Shown piece after piece: positions 44,998 to 55,097 of a DNA stretch of 64,000 nt. The notes beneath the pieces were generated by a model. That model was given only the letters and a program-made list of their open reading frames with translations, ran no database searches and was not told the origin of the DNA. A program made the position numbers and the translations under genes. Every line of letters starts with the position of its first letter. The stretch's first letter is position 1. Origin of the DNA: Marinobacter sp. (GTDB taxonomy: Bacteria > Pseudomonadota > Gammaproteobacteria > Pseudomonadales > Oleiphilaceae); the NCBI GenBank assembly GCA_030457765.1, contig JAKDUK010000002.1:1-64000 (forward strand). The letters are read 5' to 3'.

Positions 44998-46485
44998 ATG
45001 GCTATTGGTGTTTGGATTAGTCTATTTGCTTATTTTGCGGTCATGATTGGCATTGGCCTTTTCGCGATGCGCACATCTACCTCATCATCTGAAGATTACA
45101 TGCTTGGCGGCAGGGGGCTCAGCCCAAAAGTGGCGGCTTTGTCTGCTGGCGCTTCAGACATGAGCGGATGGTTGCTTCTGGGTCTTCCGGGAGCCATGTA
45201 TGTCTCCGGTCTTGCCTCTGCCTGGATCGGCATTGGTTTGTTTGCGGGTGCATTTATTAACTGGATCATTGTTGCGCCCAGATTGCGGTCGCAAACCGTC
45301 CACTACGGCAACGCCTTGACGATTCCAGCCTTTTTGGCGAATCGGTTCCCAACTCAGGCACTGCCTCTAAGAACTGTGTCAGCCATTGTTATTGTGGTGT
45401 TTTTCTCGGTTTACACGGCTTCGGGCCTGGTAGCCGGAGGCAAACTGTTTGAAAGTGCATTTGCCGGAATTTTCAACTTCGGTGGCATGGGTGACTACGG
45501 CGTAGGTATCGTTATAACTCTGGGCGTTGTACTTGCCTACACAGTGGTTGGTGGGTTCCTGGCTGTGAGCATGACCGACTTCGTGCAGGGCTGCATCATG
45601 ATGGTTGCGCTGGTTCTGATGCCTATTGTTGTGCTGTTTGGCGAAGGCGGTGGCGGTTTTGCCCAGGCCACAACCACGCTGAACGAGGTAGATCCCACTC
45701 TGCTCTCCTGGACAGAAGGGCTTACCTTTATAGGATGGCTCTCAGCCGTGACCTGGGGCCTGGGTTACTTTGGTCAGCCGCATATCATTGTTCGTTTCAT
45801 GGCGATCCGTTCCGTGAAAGAGGTTCCGATTGCTCGTAACATTGGCATGTCCTGGATGGGCATCTCCCTGATTGGTGCTATTGGCCTGGGTATTTTCGGT
45901 CGGGCGTACGCAATACGTAATGGTATAGACGTTGAAGATCCCGAGACCATCTTTATCATTCTTGCAGACCTACTGTTCCATCCGTTGATCACAGGCTTCC
46001 TGTATGCAGCCCTTCTGGCCGCGGTAATGAGCACCATTTCCAGTCAGCTTCTGGTGGCTTCTTCGTCGCTGACAGAAGACTTTTACCGCTTGTTCCTGCA
46101 CAAGGAAGCAGGTGACCGCGAGTGCGTGAACGTTGGTCGTGTATGCGTAGTGCTTGTTGGCCTTGTTGCTGCGGTAATCGCTTCTGATCCTACCTCAGAT
46201 GTTCTAGGGCTTGTGGGTAACGCCTGGGCCGGCTTTGGTTCTGCGTTTGGCCCGCTGATCATTCTGGCGCTCATGTGGCCGCGCACGAACGGCGCTGGTG
46301 CACTGGCGGGTCTGATTGCTGGTGCCGGTACCGCTTTGATCTGGGTATCCCTGGGTTGGAACGCTGAGTTCATGGGTGGCCCTGGCGTTTATGAAATCAT
46401 GCCAGGCTTCGCAGCTTCCTTTATTGCGATTATCGTAGTAAGCCTTATGACTGGTGATTCCAATGAATACCAGGTAGAGACTTGA
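44998..46485 (+). CDS. putP: Sodium/proline symporter PutP
   Basis: 495 residues, about 13 membrane helices, SSS family. It begins with SSEDYMLGGRGLSPKVAAL and continues with AGASDMSGWLLLGLPGAMYV, AVTWGLGYFGQPHIIVRFMA and AAVMSTISSQLLVASSSL, all typical of PutP. It imports proline with Na+. The putA catabolic gene is not in the window. The AraC gene upstream may regulate it. A terminator follows. Confidence 0.93.
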   Translation: MAIGVWISLFAYFAVMIGIGLFAMRTSTSSSEDYMLGGRGLSPKVAALSAGASDMSGWLLLGLPGAMYVSGLASAWIGIGLFAGAFINWIIVAPRLRSQTVHYGNALTIPAFLANRFPTQALPLRTVSAIVIVVFFSVYTASGLVAGGKLFESAFAGIFNFGGMGDYGVGIVITLGVVLAYTVVGGFLAVSMTDFVQGCIMMVALVLMPIVVLFGEGGGGFAQATTTLNEVDPTLLSWTEGLTFIGWLSAVTWGLGYFGQPHIIVRFMAIRSVKEVPIARNIGMSWMGISLIGAIGLGIFGRAYAIRNGIDVEDPETIFIILADLLFHPLITGFLYAALLAAVMSTISSQLLVASSSLTEDFYRLFLHKEAGDRECVNVGRVCVVLVGLVAAVIASDPTSDVLGLVGNAWAGFGSAFGPLIILALMWPRTNGAGALAGLIAGAGTALIWVSLGWNAEFMGGPGVYEIMPGFAASFIAIIVVSLMTGDSNEYQVET

Positions 46486-46520
46486 GAATAACCGATAGCG
46501 CGAAAGGCGCTTGAGGTATA

Positions 46521-46548
46521 AAGGGGTTCCTGCGGGAGCCCCTTTTTT
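46521..46548 (+). terminator. Intrinsic terminator after putP
   Basis: AAGGGGTTCC-TGCG-GGAGCCCCTTTTTT, a 9-bp stem with one G-T pair, ending in a T-run 36 bp past the putP stop. Confidence 0.88.
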
Positions 46549-46659
46549 GTTTGTGCTTCAGGCGCGACACTCGACTGGTAGATTTGGAGCGGTGCAACTA
46601 CCTTTAAGAAGTTACACTTTCAAGTGTGAGCGAAAACAATGATAAAAAGGAGCCACTTC

Positions 46660-47667
46660 ATGAGTAAGTACAGATTTTCGAAACGCGCCTCGGGGCTATT
46701 GGCAGCTGCTGTGGTTTCATTCGCCAGCGGCGTTCAAGCGGAAGGAAATTATGTGATGGGGACTGCCACAACGGGCGGAACCTATTATCCCGTGGGCGTT
46801 GCTATTTCAACCCTCATCAAAGTTAAGCTTGAGCCGTCTACCAATATATCGGTTTCTGCGATCAGTTCTGCCGGCTCTGGTGAGAATTTAAAGCTCATGG
46901 ACGAAGATCAGATTCAGTTTGGTATTCTGCAGGGGCTATACGGTGCATACGCATGGAATGGTACCGGTCCGGTGCCGAAGGCTTATAAAAACCTGCGCTC
47001 GGTTTCTATGCTTTGGCAAAACGTAGAACACTTTGTAGTGACCAAAGATGTTGCGAAAACCGGCACTATCGAAGATATGACCAACCTTTATGGCGAGAGT
47101 TTCTCCATTGGTGCACGAAACTCAGGCACCGAAGGTTCTGGTCGCTTTATTCTTGGCAAAGTCGGTATTGATTTGGAAAAGGTAGACTTGGCCTATCTGG
47201 GCTATGGTCCCAGTGCAGACGCCCTGCAGAACGGTAATATTGATGGCATGAATATACCGGCTGGTGTGCCTGCCGCCGCAGTAACCAGAGCCTACGCCAA
47301 CATGGGAGCAGAAATTACCACCCTGGATTTCACACCGGAGCAGGTTGCACAGGTTAACAGCGATTTTGAACTGTGGACGCCTTACACCATTCCTGCGGGT
47401 ACCTATCCGCAGCAGGATCAGGACATCACTACCATTGCCCAGCCTAATATCCTGGCGGCCCGTGCGGATGCCCCCGAGAACGATGTTTACGAAATCACAA
47501 AAACCATCTACAACAATTTGCCGTTCCTGAACAATATTCACCCGGCAACCAAAGCCATGGCGCTTGAAAAAGCGATTGCCGGCCTACCTATGCCGCTTCA
47601 CCCGGGGGCTGCGCGTTTCTATAAGGAGCAGGGCCTTGAGATACCTGAACGACTGATTGCACAATAA
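46660..47667 (+). CDS. TAXI-family TRAP transporter solute-binding protein
   Basis: 335 residues from ATG 46660, preceded by AAGGAG at 7 bases; an upstream ATG at 46639 is less likely. A signal peptide (cleavage after GVQA), then the TAXI-type fold: VMGTATTGGTYYPVGVAIST, SAGSGENLKLMDEDQIQFGI, SIGARNSGTEGSGRFIL. It binds the substrate in the periplasm for the fused TRAP permease, whose ATG overlaps the stop (TAATG). Relatives bind glutamate or related acids, but the ligand here is unknown. Confidence 0.9.
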   Translation: MSKYRFSKRASGLLAAAVVSFASGVQAEGNYVMGTATTGGTYYPVGVAISTLIKVKLEPSTNISVSAISSAGSGENLKLMDEDQIQFGILQGLYGAYAWNGTGPVPKAYKNLRSVSMLWQNVEHFVVTKDVAKTGTIEDMTNLYGESFSIGARNSGTEGSGRFILGKVGIDLEKVDLAYLGYGPSADALQNGNIDGMNIPAGVPAAAVTRAYANMGAEITTLDFTPEQVAQVNSDFELWTPYTIPAGTYPQQDQDITTIAQPNILAARADAPENDVYEITKTIYNNLPFLNNIHPATKAMALEKAIAGLPMPLHPGAARFYKEQGLEIPERLIAQ

Positions 47668-49844
47668 TGGTGTCAGGTAACTCAGGTAGCGAGCCGACCG
47701 TTGCGGTTCGTGACGAGAGTGTTGCAGAGGTGAGCGAGCGATTGGGTCACCGGCTGATTGGGCCGGTGATTTTTTGGCTTGCTATCGCCACTGCTCTTAT
47801 TCACCTTTATTTCAACACGATCTCCACCTTGTCGGAGTTGTGGAGCTCGGCTCTGCACTTCGGCCTTTTCGGTCTTATTTGCACGCTCACCACGCCCATG
47901 TTCAAGGCTCGTTCGCCAGGAGGGCAGCGTATGGTGCTGGGTGTTGATGTTGTGCTGGGGCTGACCGCGCTAGGTTGTGCGTTTTACCTGATTATCTTTG
48001 AAAATGATCTTTATCAGCGTGGATTTAACTTTGATACGGGTGATTGGATCATCTCGATTGTTTCGGTGGTGCTTGTGCTGGAACTGGCCCGCAGAACCGT
48101 TGGCTGGTTCATTCCCGTACTGTGTATTGTTTCACTGACCTATGTGGCCTGGTGGGGCCAGTATGTAGATGGCCTTTTCAATTTTCCGGGACTGTCTTGG
48201 GAGACGGTTCTTTATCGCTCTTATATCGGCGGTCAGGGTATGTTGGGTTCTATTGCCCGAATATCCTGGACTTACGTGTTTATGTTTATCCTGTTCGGGG
48301 CATTCCTGGTAAAATCCGGGGCAGGGGGTTTTATTATTGAGCTGGCACGCTGTGCTGCCGGGCGGTTTGTAGGTGGCCCGGGGTTTGTTGCGGTGTTCGC
48401 CTCTGGACTGATGGGGTCGGTTTCAGGCTCCAGTGTCGCAAATACAGTGTCTACCGGCGTTATAACCATTCCACTGATGCGAAAGGCCGGCTTTCCGGCG
48501 CGTTTTGCTGCGGGCGTAGAAGCCGCGGCCTCAACGGGTGGCCAGCTAATGCCCCCGGTGATGGGGGCTGGGGCCTTTATCATGGCCTCTTATACTCAAG
48601 TTTCCTACCTTACTATTATTGGCGTGGCCGCCCTGCCGGCGCTCCTTTATTTTGTCTCAGTGGCCATGTTTGTGCGTATCGAGGCCAAGCGAAGCCGTGC
48701 CGTTAAATTGGAAGACGATGCGGCGCCCTCACTCAAGGAAGTTATGAAGGGCGGCTGGCATTTTTTATTGCCTTTGATTGTTCTTGTGGCAGCACTCGTG
48801 CATGGGTTTACGCCCACCTATGCGGCAGGCATAGCCATTCTGTCGGTTGTTGTTGCGTCCTGGCTTTCAAAGCATCCAATGGGGTTTCGGGATATTCTCG
48901 ATGCTCTGGTTATGGGTACGCGAAACATTACAACTACTGCGATTTTACTGATTACCGTTGGTCTGATTGTGATGGTGGTATCCACTACAGGTATTGGGAA
49001 TACATTTTCCCTGATGATTACTGATTGGGCGGGTGGAAGCCTGCTGGTTACGATTTTTCTGGTCGCCCTGGCTTCCTTGATTTTAGGGATGGGGTTGCCG
49101 GTCACGGCCGCTTATATTGTGCTTGCCACGCTTTCAGCGCCAGCTATCTACAATCTATTGGCACAGAGCCAGTTGGTGGAATTGATGGTGAATGGCAGCT
49201 TGCCGGAGCAAGCCAAGGCTATTTTTATGCTGGCCGCGCCAGACCAAATGCCATTGCTCAATGCGCCTATGGACACAGCAACCGCTCAGCAGTTGCTCTC
49301 TGTGGTGCCGGATACGTTCAGCAGCCAGCTTCTGGAGCAGGCTTTGTCACCTGCCGCCCTTTCGATGCTGCTGGTGGCAGCTCACATGGTTATCTTCTGG
49401 TTATCTCAGGATTCAAGCGTGACACCACCGGTTTGTTTGACTGCTTTCGCTGCCGCAGCTATTGCTGAAACACCGCAGATGCGTACTGGCTTCACTGCCT
49501 GGAAACTTGCCAAAGGCCTGTACATAGTACCGCTGTTGTTTGCTTATTCGCCCCTCATTACTGGTGATTTTACCGAAATGATTCGGGTATTCTGTTTTGC
49601 CTTGTTTGGTCTTTACGCAATCATTGCCGGTCTTGAGGGCTATCTGGAGCACAAGCTTAATCTTCTGGTCCGGCTGCTTATGTTTCCGATTGGTGCATTG
49701 ATGCTTTGGCCCCACGGCCATGTTTGGGCAGATGCCGCTGGGCTGGCTATATTTCTTTGTGTGTTGGTGTGGAGCAGTCGTCGTGGGCGTAGTTTGGGTT
49801 CGGGTGGTCCGGGCAAAAAAGTGGCGGCCAGGGGCAGTGCATGA
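47667..49844 (+). CDS. TRAP transporter fused 4TM/12TM permease
   Basis: 725 residues with about 16-18 hydrophobic helices. The small (DctQ-like) and large (DctM-like) subunits are joined, as is usual with TAXI partners. Typical DctM motifs: FGAFLVKSGAGGFIIELARC, GLMGSVSGSSVANTVSTGVI and LMPPVMGAGAFIMASYT. It is coupled to the binding protein upstream by a 1-bp overlap and to the TSUP gene downstream by ATGA. It imports the bound solute using an ion gradient. Confidence 0.93.
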   Translation: MVSGNSGSEPTVAVRDESVAEVSERLGHRLIGPVIFWLAIATALIHLYFNTISTLSELWSSALHFGLFGLICTLTTPMFKARSPGGQRMVLGVDVVLGLTALGCAFYLIIFENDLYQRGFNFDTGDWIISIVSVVLVLELARRTVGWFIPVLCIVSLTYVAWWGQYVDGLFNFPGLSWETVLYRSYIGGQGMLGSIARISWTYVFMFILFGAFLVKSGAGGFIIELARCAAGRFVGGPGFVAVFASGLMGSVSGSSVANTVSTGVITIPLMRKAGFPARFAAGVEAAASTGGQLMPPVMGAGAFIMASYTQVSYLTIIGVAALPALLYFVSVAMFVRIEAKRSRAVKLEDDAAPSLKEVMKGGWHFLLPLIVLVAALVHGFTPTYAAGIAILSVVVASWLSKHPMGFRDILDALVMGTRNITTTAILLITVGLIVMVVSTTGIGNTFSLMITDWAGGSLLVTIFLVALASLILGMGLPVTAAYIVLATLSAPAIYNLLAQSQLVELMVNGSLPEQAKAIFMLAAPDQMPLLNAPMDTATAQQLLSVVPDTFSSQLLEQALSPAALSMLLVAAHMVIFWLSQDSSVTPPVCLTAFAAAAIAETPQMRTGFTAWKLAKGLYIVPLLFAYSPLITGDFTEMIRVFCFALFGLYAIIAGLEGYLEHKLNLLVRLLMFPIGALMLWPHGHVWADAAGLAIFLCVLVWSSRRGRSLGSGGPGKKVAARGSA

Positions 49845-50587
49845 CGGTGTTTGAGGTAATAGCGCTGCTTGCGCTGGGGGGCATTGCCGGCTTTATCAAT
49901 GTGCTCTCAGCAGGTGGGTCGATGCTCACACTGCCTCTTCTGATGTTTCTCGGGTTGCCGCCGCAGGTTGCGAATGGCACCAACCGCGTGGCAATTATTT
50001 TGCAGAGCACAACCGCTGTGGCCAGTTTTAAGCGCCTCGGTCATGGCAACCTCCGGGTAAGCTTGCACCTGGCGGTGCCGGCGGTTTTGGGAGCGCTCCT
50101 GGGCGCCTGGATAGCAACCTGGGTGGCTGACGCAATATTTGAGTGGGTGCTGATCATTGCCATGATCGGTGCTTCTGTATGCATGCTGCTACCTCAGCCC
50201 AAGCTGAATACCAACCCGCTAACACCAGATCGCCTAGGTCCGGTTATTTACATCGTCATGTTTTTGATCGGTATATACGGTGGGTTTATTCAGGTCGGTG
50301 TTGGCGCACTGTTTCTAGTGGTTTTGCACAGAATGCTTCGCATCGATCTGCGTCAGGTGAATGTATTCAAGGTCTTTATCATTCTGTTGTACACCCTGCC
50401 TGCATTGCTGATTTTTGCCGTTAACGGACAGGTTCGTTGGGGTATGGGGTTGATTCTGGCTGTTGGTAATGTCACCGGGGCGTTTGTTGCAGTCAGGGTG
50501 AACCTGAGTGAGGTGGGTGCGCAGTGGGTGAAGTGGGTTACCCTTGTGATGGCTGGCGCGATACTGATCCGGCTTATGGTTTATTAA
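49841..50587 (+). CDS. TSUP (TauE/SafE) family permease
   Basis: 248 residues with about eight membrane helices. The family start motif is GGIAGFINVLSAGGSMLTLP, with GTNRVAIILQSTTAVASFKR and GGFIQVGVGALFLVVLHRM in the second half. TauE/SafE proteins move sulfonates, sulfite or sulfoacetate, usually outward. It overlaps the TRAP permease stop by 4 bp and is followed 23 bp later by an MDR oxidoreductase. Confidence 0.88.
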   Translation: MTVFEVIALLALGGIAGFINVLSAGGSMLTLPLLMFLGLPPQVANGTNRVAIILQSTTAVASFKRLGHGNLRVSLHLAVPAVLGALLGAWIATWVADAIFEWVLIIAMIGASVCMLLPQPKLNTNPLTPDRLGPVIYIVMFLIGIYGGFIQVGVGALFLVVLHRMLRIDLRQVNVFKVFIILLYTLPALLIFAVNGQVRWGMGLILAVGNVTGAFVAVRVNLSEVGAQWVKWVTLVMAGAILIRLMVY

Positions 50588-50610
50588 TCAGATATTGGGA
50601 AGACGTTACA

Positions 50611-51603
50611 ATGAAAGCAATGGTAATCGAAGAGTTTGGAGGCCCCGACGTTTTTGTAGAGCGGGAGATGACAGACCCGGAACCGTTTGACGGCCAAGTG
50701 CGAATCAAAGTGGTTGCTTCCAGCATTAATCCGATCGAAGCCAAAATTCGTTCCGGCCTGGTGAAAACCGGGCCAGACATGCCAGCAATCCTGAATGGTG
50801 ATGTTGCGGGTGTTGTGGAGAAGGTTGGACCGGGAGTGACTTGTTTTTCCGAAGGCGACGAAGTATTCGGATGCGCCGGTGGAACTAAGGGTTGGCCGGG
50901 AGCGTTGGCAGATTTTATGGTCGCAGATGCTCGTTTACTGGCGAAACGCAGCTCGTTGATGACGCTACCGCTGGTTGAGTGTGCGGCACTGCCTCTGGTG
51001 TTTTTAACTGCCTGGTCGGCTCTTGTAGAGCGGGCAGACATTCAGGCCGGTGAGCATGTTCTGATTCATGCCGGCACGGGAGGCGTAGGGCATGTTGCTA
51101 TTCAGATAGCAAAGTATCTGGGGGCGAGAGTGGCCACCACGGTGTCTACCCCCGAAAAAGCAGAGTTAGCAAGGCAGCTTGGGGCGGATGATATTATTTT
51201 TTACCGCGAAGAATCTGTTGATGCGTACAGGCAGAGATTAACCGGCGGGCAAGGCTTCAGTCTGGTGTTTGACACGGTAGGAAAAGAAAATGTGGATCGG
51301 GCCATTGAAGCAGCAGCCATTTCAGGGCGACTTTGCTCCATCAATACTCGTTCCACTCATGATCTTAGTCTGATGCACGCCAAAGGCCTGACGCTCCATG
51401 TGATTTTTCGCTCAATCCCGCTGCTTCACGGTGTCGGTATGGATGATCAGCCACGTTTGATATCCGCAATGTGCGAGATGTTGGAGCGGGGCGCGATTCG
51501 ACCGTTACTGGATCATGAGCGCTTCTCCTTTGCCCGGATTGCTGAGGCTCACCGCCACCTCGAATCCGGTCTCGCGGTTGGTAAAATTCTGCTGCAACGA
51601 TAA
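50611..51603 (+). CDS. Medium-chain dehydrogenase/reductase (quinone oxidoreductase type)
   Basis: 330 residues from ATG 50611, where the protein begins KAMVIEEFGGPDVFVERE; GGGAAG is upstream. It has the MDR layout: substrate domain with SSINPIEAKIRSG and NGDVAGVVEKVGPGV, then nucleotide-binding AGTGGVGHVAIQIAKYLGA. Zinc ligands of alcohol dehydrogenases are not evident, so it fits the NADPH-dependent quinone/enone reductases. It ends the TAXI-TRAP-TSUP operon, suggesting it processes the imported compound or a product. Confidence 0.88.
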   Translation: MKAMVIEEFGGPDVFVEREMTDPEPFDGQVRIKVVASSINPIEAKIRSGLVKTGPDMPAILNGDVAGVVEKVGPGVTCFSEGDEVFGCAGGTKGWPGALADFMVADARLLAKRSSLMTLPLVECAALPLVFLTAWSALVERADIQAGEHVLIHAGTGGVGHVAIQIAKYLGARVATTVSTPEKAELARQLGADDIIFYREESVDAYRQRLTGGQGFSLVFDTVGKENVDRAIEAAAISGRLCSINTRSTHDLSLMHAKGLTLHVIFRSIPLLHGVGMDDQPRLISAMCEMLERGAIRPLLDHERFSFARIAEAHRHLESGLAVGKILLQR

Positions 51604-51618
51604 GGGAGGTCCGGACAT

Positions 51619-51649
51619 AAAAAACGCCAGCCCGTAGGCTGGCGTTTTT
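51619..51649. terminator. Bidirectional intrinsic terminator
   Basis: AAAAAACGCCAGCC-CGTA-GGCTGGCGTTTTT between the MDR gene (plus) and acnB (minus). The A-run and T-run flanks suit termination from both sides. Confidence 0.9.
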
Positions 51650-51678
51650 CGTGGAACTAAACCTTTAAAAGTTAGAGC

Positions 51679-54273
51679 TTAAGCAATGTTAGCTTCAGCC
51701 GCCTTTGTAGTGTAGTTCTCCATCTGATCGAAGTTCAGATACTTGTAGATCTCTGATGACATGCTGTTCAGATCCTTGGCGTACTCCATGTACTCTTCCG
51801 CAGATGGGAGTTTACCCAGTATTGCGCCTACCGAGGCCAGTTCTGCAGAGGTCAGGTAAACGTTGGCACCATCGCCCAGACGGTTCGGGAAGTTACGAGT
51901 AGAAGTGGAAAGCACAGTGCTCTTGGCCGCCACGCGTGCCTGGTTACCCATGCACAGTGAACAACCTGGCATTTCAGTGCGTACACCGGCAGTGCCATAG
52001 ATATTGAAGTAGCCTTCTTCCATCAACTGCGCCTGGTCCATCTTGGTTGGCGGAGACATCCAGAGGCGGGTTTTCAGCGGCTCTTTGTTCGCATCAAGCA
52101 GTTTACCGGCAGCACGGAAGTGGCCGATGTTGGTCATGCATGAGCCGATGAATACTTCGTCTACCTTGTCGCCAGCCACTTCGGACAGAGTGCGGGCATC
52201 GTCCGGGTCGTTCGGGCAGCACACGATTGGCTCTTTGATGTCAGCCAGATCAATCTCTACAACATGCGCATACTCGGCGTCTTTATCAGCCCGCATCAAT
52301 TTCGGATTGGCAATCCACTCTTCCATTTGCTGGGCGCGACGCTCCAGAGTGCGTGGGTCGCCGTAACCTTCGGCAATCATCCAGCGCAGCATGGTGATGT
52401 TCGAGCGCAGGTACTCAGCTACGGACTCTTCAGACAGGTTGATAGTGCAGCCAGCTGCAGAGCGCTCGGCCGACGCGTCAGAAAGCTCAAATGCTTGCTC
52501 AGCAGTGAGGTGTTCAAGACCTTCGATCTCCAGAATACGGCCGGAGAATTCGTTAATCTTGCCTTTCTTCTCAACGGTCAGCATGCCCTGTTTGATGCCA
52601 TACAGCGGAATAGCGTGTACCAGATCACGCAGGGTGATGCCTGGCTGCATTTCGCCTTTGAAACGAACCAGTACAGATTCAGGCATGTCCAGTGGCATAA
52701 CGCCAGTGGCGGCCGCAAACGCAACCAGGCCAGAGCCAGCCGGGAACGAAATGCCCATCGGGAAACGGGTGTGCGAGTCGCCGCCGGTGCCGACAGTGTC
52801 TGGCAGCAGCATACGGTTCAACCATGAGTGGATGATGCCGTCACCTGGGCGCAGGGAAACACCACCACGGGTTTTGATGAAATCTGGCATGGTGTGCTGC
52901 ATTTCTACGTCAACCGGCTTCGGGTAGGCTGCGGTGTGACAGAAAGATTGCATAACCAGGTCGGCCTGGAAGCCCAGGCAAGCCAGGTCTTTCAGCTCGT
53001 CACGGGTCATCGGTCCAGTGGTGTCCTGGGAGCCCACGGTAGTCATGTGTGGCTCGCAGTAGGTGCCGGGGCGAACGCCTTGGCCTTCTTCAAGACCACA
53101 AGCCTTGCCAACCATCTTCTGGCCCAGTGTGAAGCCTTTGTTGCCGGCTTCGGGATCTTTGGGCAGACGGAACAGATCCGTTGCCCCCATGCCCAGGGCT
53201 GTGCGGGCTTTGGCTGTCAGGCCACGGCCTATGATCAGGGGAATACGGCCGCCGGCCTGAACTTCATCCAGAATAACGTCGGATTTGAATTCAAACTCGG
53301 AGATAGTCTCGCCGGCTTCGTTTAGAACCTTGCCTTCGTATGGGCGGATTTCAATCACATCGCCCATGTTCATATCATCTACTGGCGCTTCAAATACCAG
53401 AGCGCCGGCATCTTCCATGGTGTTGAAGAAAATCGGGGCAACTTTGTTGCCGATACACACGCCGCCGGCGCGCTTATTGGGTACGCCAGGGATGTCCTCG
53501 CCGAAGAACCACAGCACCGAGTTGGTGGCTGATTTGCGTGAAGAACCTGTGCCTACTACATCGCCCACAAAGGCAACGGGCAGACCCTTGGCTTTAATTT
53601 CATCAATCTGGCTCATGGGGCCGGTAACGCCTTGCTCTTCCGGCTTCAGGCCGTCGCGCTCCATTTTGTAGGCAGCGCGGGCGTGCAGCGGGATATCAGG
53701 GCGGGACCAGGCATCGGGAGCAGGGGACAGGTCATCGGTGTTGGTTTCGCCGGTTACCTTGAAAACTACCATTTTGGTGCTCTCAGCCACCTTGTTCTTG
53801 TTGGTGAACCACTCGCCGTTGGCCCAGGATTCAACAACGGATTTGGCAACGGCGTTGCCAGCGTCCATTTTTTCCTTCACATCGTTGAAGGCATCAAACA
53901 TCAGCAGAGTGCGCTTGAGTTGCTCACCCGCCAGTTCGGCCAGATCGCTGTTGTCGAGCAAATCAACCAATGTTTCAATATTGTAGCCGCCCTGCATCAT
54001 GCCTAGCAGTCGTACTGCTTTTTGCTTATCTAGCAGCGGAGACGTTGCTTCGTCTTTAACGATCGCAGTGAGAAATGCAGCTTTTACGTAAGCGGCTTCG
54101 TCTACGCCTGGTGGAATGCGGTTTTCCAGCAGGTAGACCAGTGTTTCTTCTTCGCCTGCAGGTGGGTTCTTCAGCAGCTCAACCAGAGCGGCAGTTTGTT
54201 CAGGATTCAATGGCTTGGGGGGAATGTCCAGAGCCGCACGTTCTGCAACGTGTTCACGGTAGGCTTCTAACAC
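51679..54273 (-). CDS. acnB: Aconitate hydratase B
   Basis: 864 residues. GTG 54273 is chosen because GAGGA lies 8 bases upstream and the protein then starts [20 protein letters not shown] as in AcnB; an ATG at 54288 overlaps that ribosome site. Domain 4-like region [20 protein letters not shown], then [20 protein letters not shown], and the [4Fe-4S] cysteines in [13 protein letters not shown] plus [16 protein letters not shown]. AcnB is the main TCA-cycle aconitase and can bind mRNA when its cluster is lost. It is divergent from miaE. Confidence 0.97.
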   Translation of the reverse strand: MLEAYREHVAERAALDIPPKPLNPEQTAALVELLKNPPAGEEETLVYLLENRIPPGVDEAAYVKAAFLTAIVKDEATSPLLDKQKAVRLLGMMQGGYNIETLVDLLDNSDLAELAGEQLKRTLLMFDAFNDVKEKMDAGNAVAKSVVESWANGEWFTNKNKVAESTKMVVFKVTGETNTDDLSPAPDAWSRPDIPLHARAAYKMERDGLKPEEQGVTGPMSQIDEIKAKGLPVAFVGDVVGTGSSRKSATNSVLWFFGEDIPGVPNKRAGGVCIGNKVAPIFFNTMEDAGALVFEAPVDDMNMGDVIEIRPYEGKVLNEAGETISEFEFKSDVILDEVQAGGRIPLIIGRGLTAKARTALGMGATDLFRLPKDPEAGNKGFTLGQKMVGKACGLEEGQGVRPGTYCEPHMTTVGSQDTTGPMTRDELKDLACLGFQADLVMQSFCHTAAYPKPVDVEMQHTMPDFIKTRGGVSLRPGDGIIHSWLNRMLLPDTVGTGGDSHTRFPMGISFPAGSGLVAFAAATGVMPLDMPESVLVRFKGEMQPGITLRDLVHAIPLYGIKQGMLTVEKKGKINEFSGRILEIEGLEHLTAEQAFELSDASAERSAAGCTINLSEESVAEYLRSNITMLRWMIAEGYGDPRTLERRAQQMEEWIANPKLMRADKDAEYAHVVEIDLADIKEPIVCCPNDPDDARTLSEVAGDKVDEVFIGSCMTNIGHFRAAGKLLDANKEPLKTRLWMSPPTKMDQAQLMEEGYFNIYGTAGVRTEMPGCSLCMGNQARVAAKSTVLSTSTRNFPNRLGDGANVYLTSAELASVGAILGKLPSAEEYMEYAKDLNSMSSEIYKYLNFDQMENYTTKAAEANIA

Positions 54274-54364
54274 AATTTGGATCCTCATCAGTTGGTATGT
54301 CCCGCGCCTTTAACAATATGCCTGGCGGGAGTTTTATGGCAGAAAGACTGTAAGTTGGCGCTGC

Positions 54365-54393
54365 ATTCTATAGGAAAGCACTTATAAAGTTAA
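54365..54393 (-). promoter_or_regulatory. acnB: Putative acnB promoter
   Basis: On the minus strand TTAACT (54393-54388), 17 bp spacing, TAGAAT (54370-54365). It would give a leader of about 85 nt before the GTG start. Confidence 0.55.
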
Positions 54394-54427
54394 GTTGGAC
54401 AGTCGTCAGGGATACCTGATATTACGT

Positions 54428-54433
54428 TATAAT
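54428..54433 (+). promoter_or_regulatory. -10 element ahead of miaE
   Basis: A perfect TATAAT 35 bp before the chosen miaE start; no good -35 is present at 16-18 bp. Confidence 0.4.
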
Positions 54434-54467
54434 CACGCCTCCCATTGATTTGATGTTGCTGCTTACC

Positions 54468-55094
54468 ATGAACCACAAAACAGACTCCATGACTCTAGCC
54501 CTGCAAGAGATCCATGATTTTTTACCCTGCGCTACACCACAGCAGTGGATTGATAATGCCCTGGCCAACCAGGAACTGATGCTTATCGATCATGCCCATT
54601 GCGAGAAAAAAGCGGCATCGACGGCACTCAGCCTAATGTACCGTTATGTAGAGAACACCAATCTACTGAATAAAATGTCTCGTTTGGCCCGAGAAGAGCT
54701 GCGGCATTTTGAGCAGGTGTTGGCCATTATCAACAAACGGGGGATAGCGTATTGCCATCTGACACCTGCACGGTATGCAGCGGGCTTACGCAAAAAAGTG
54801 CGTACCGATGACCCGGGCCGTCTGGTGGATGTTATGGTTGTGGGTGCTATTATTGAAGCCCGCTCGTGCGAACGGTTCGCTGCGTTGGTGCCGTTTTTGG
54901 ATGACGAGCTGGCGGAGTTTTACAGTGGTCTGCTCAAATCTGAGGCGCGTCATTACCGGGATTACCTGGCGTTAGCCATACAGGCCAACGAAGGGCCGGT
55001 CGATGAGAGGGTGGCAGAGTTTCTGGCTATTGAAAAACAGCTTATTCTAGAGCCCGATGATGAGTTCCGGTTTCACAGTGGGCCAATCGTTTGA
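54468..55094 (+). CDS. miaE: tRNA-(ms2io6A37) hydroxylase MiaE
   Basis: 208 residues from ATG 54468; ATGs at 54453 and 54489 are alternatives, without a decisive ribosome site. It matches the di-iron monooxygenase MiaE: FLPCATPQQWIDNAL and LIDHAHCEKKAASTALSLMY, then metal-ligand helices with LAREELRHFEQVLAI and VGAIIEARSCERFAAL, and LKSEARHYRDY. It hydroxylates the isopentenyl group of ms2i6A37 in tRNA and needs oxygen. It is divergent from acnB. Confidence 0.92.
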   Translation: MNHKTDSMTLALQEIHDFLPCATPQQWIDNALANQELMLIDHAHCEKKAASTALSLMYRYVENTNLLNKMSRLAREELRHFEQVLAIINKRGIAYCHLTPARYAAGLRKKVRTDDPGRLVDVMVVGAIIEARSCERFAALVPFLDDELAEFYSGLLKSEARHYRDYLALAIQANEGPVDERVAEFLAIEKQLILEPDDEFRFHSGPIV

Positions 55095-55097
55095 GCG

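Noticed and set aside
46614..46627. ACACTT-TC-AAGTGT dyad before the TAXI gene
   Set aside because: It is short with a 2-nt centre, and no known operator fits; it may be chance.
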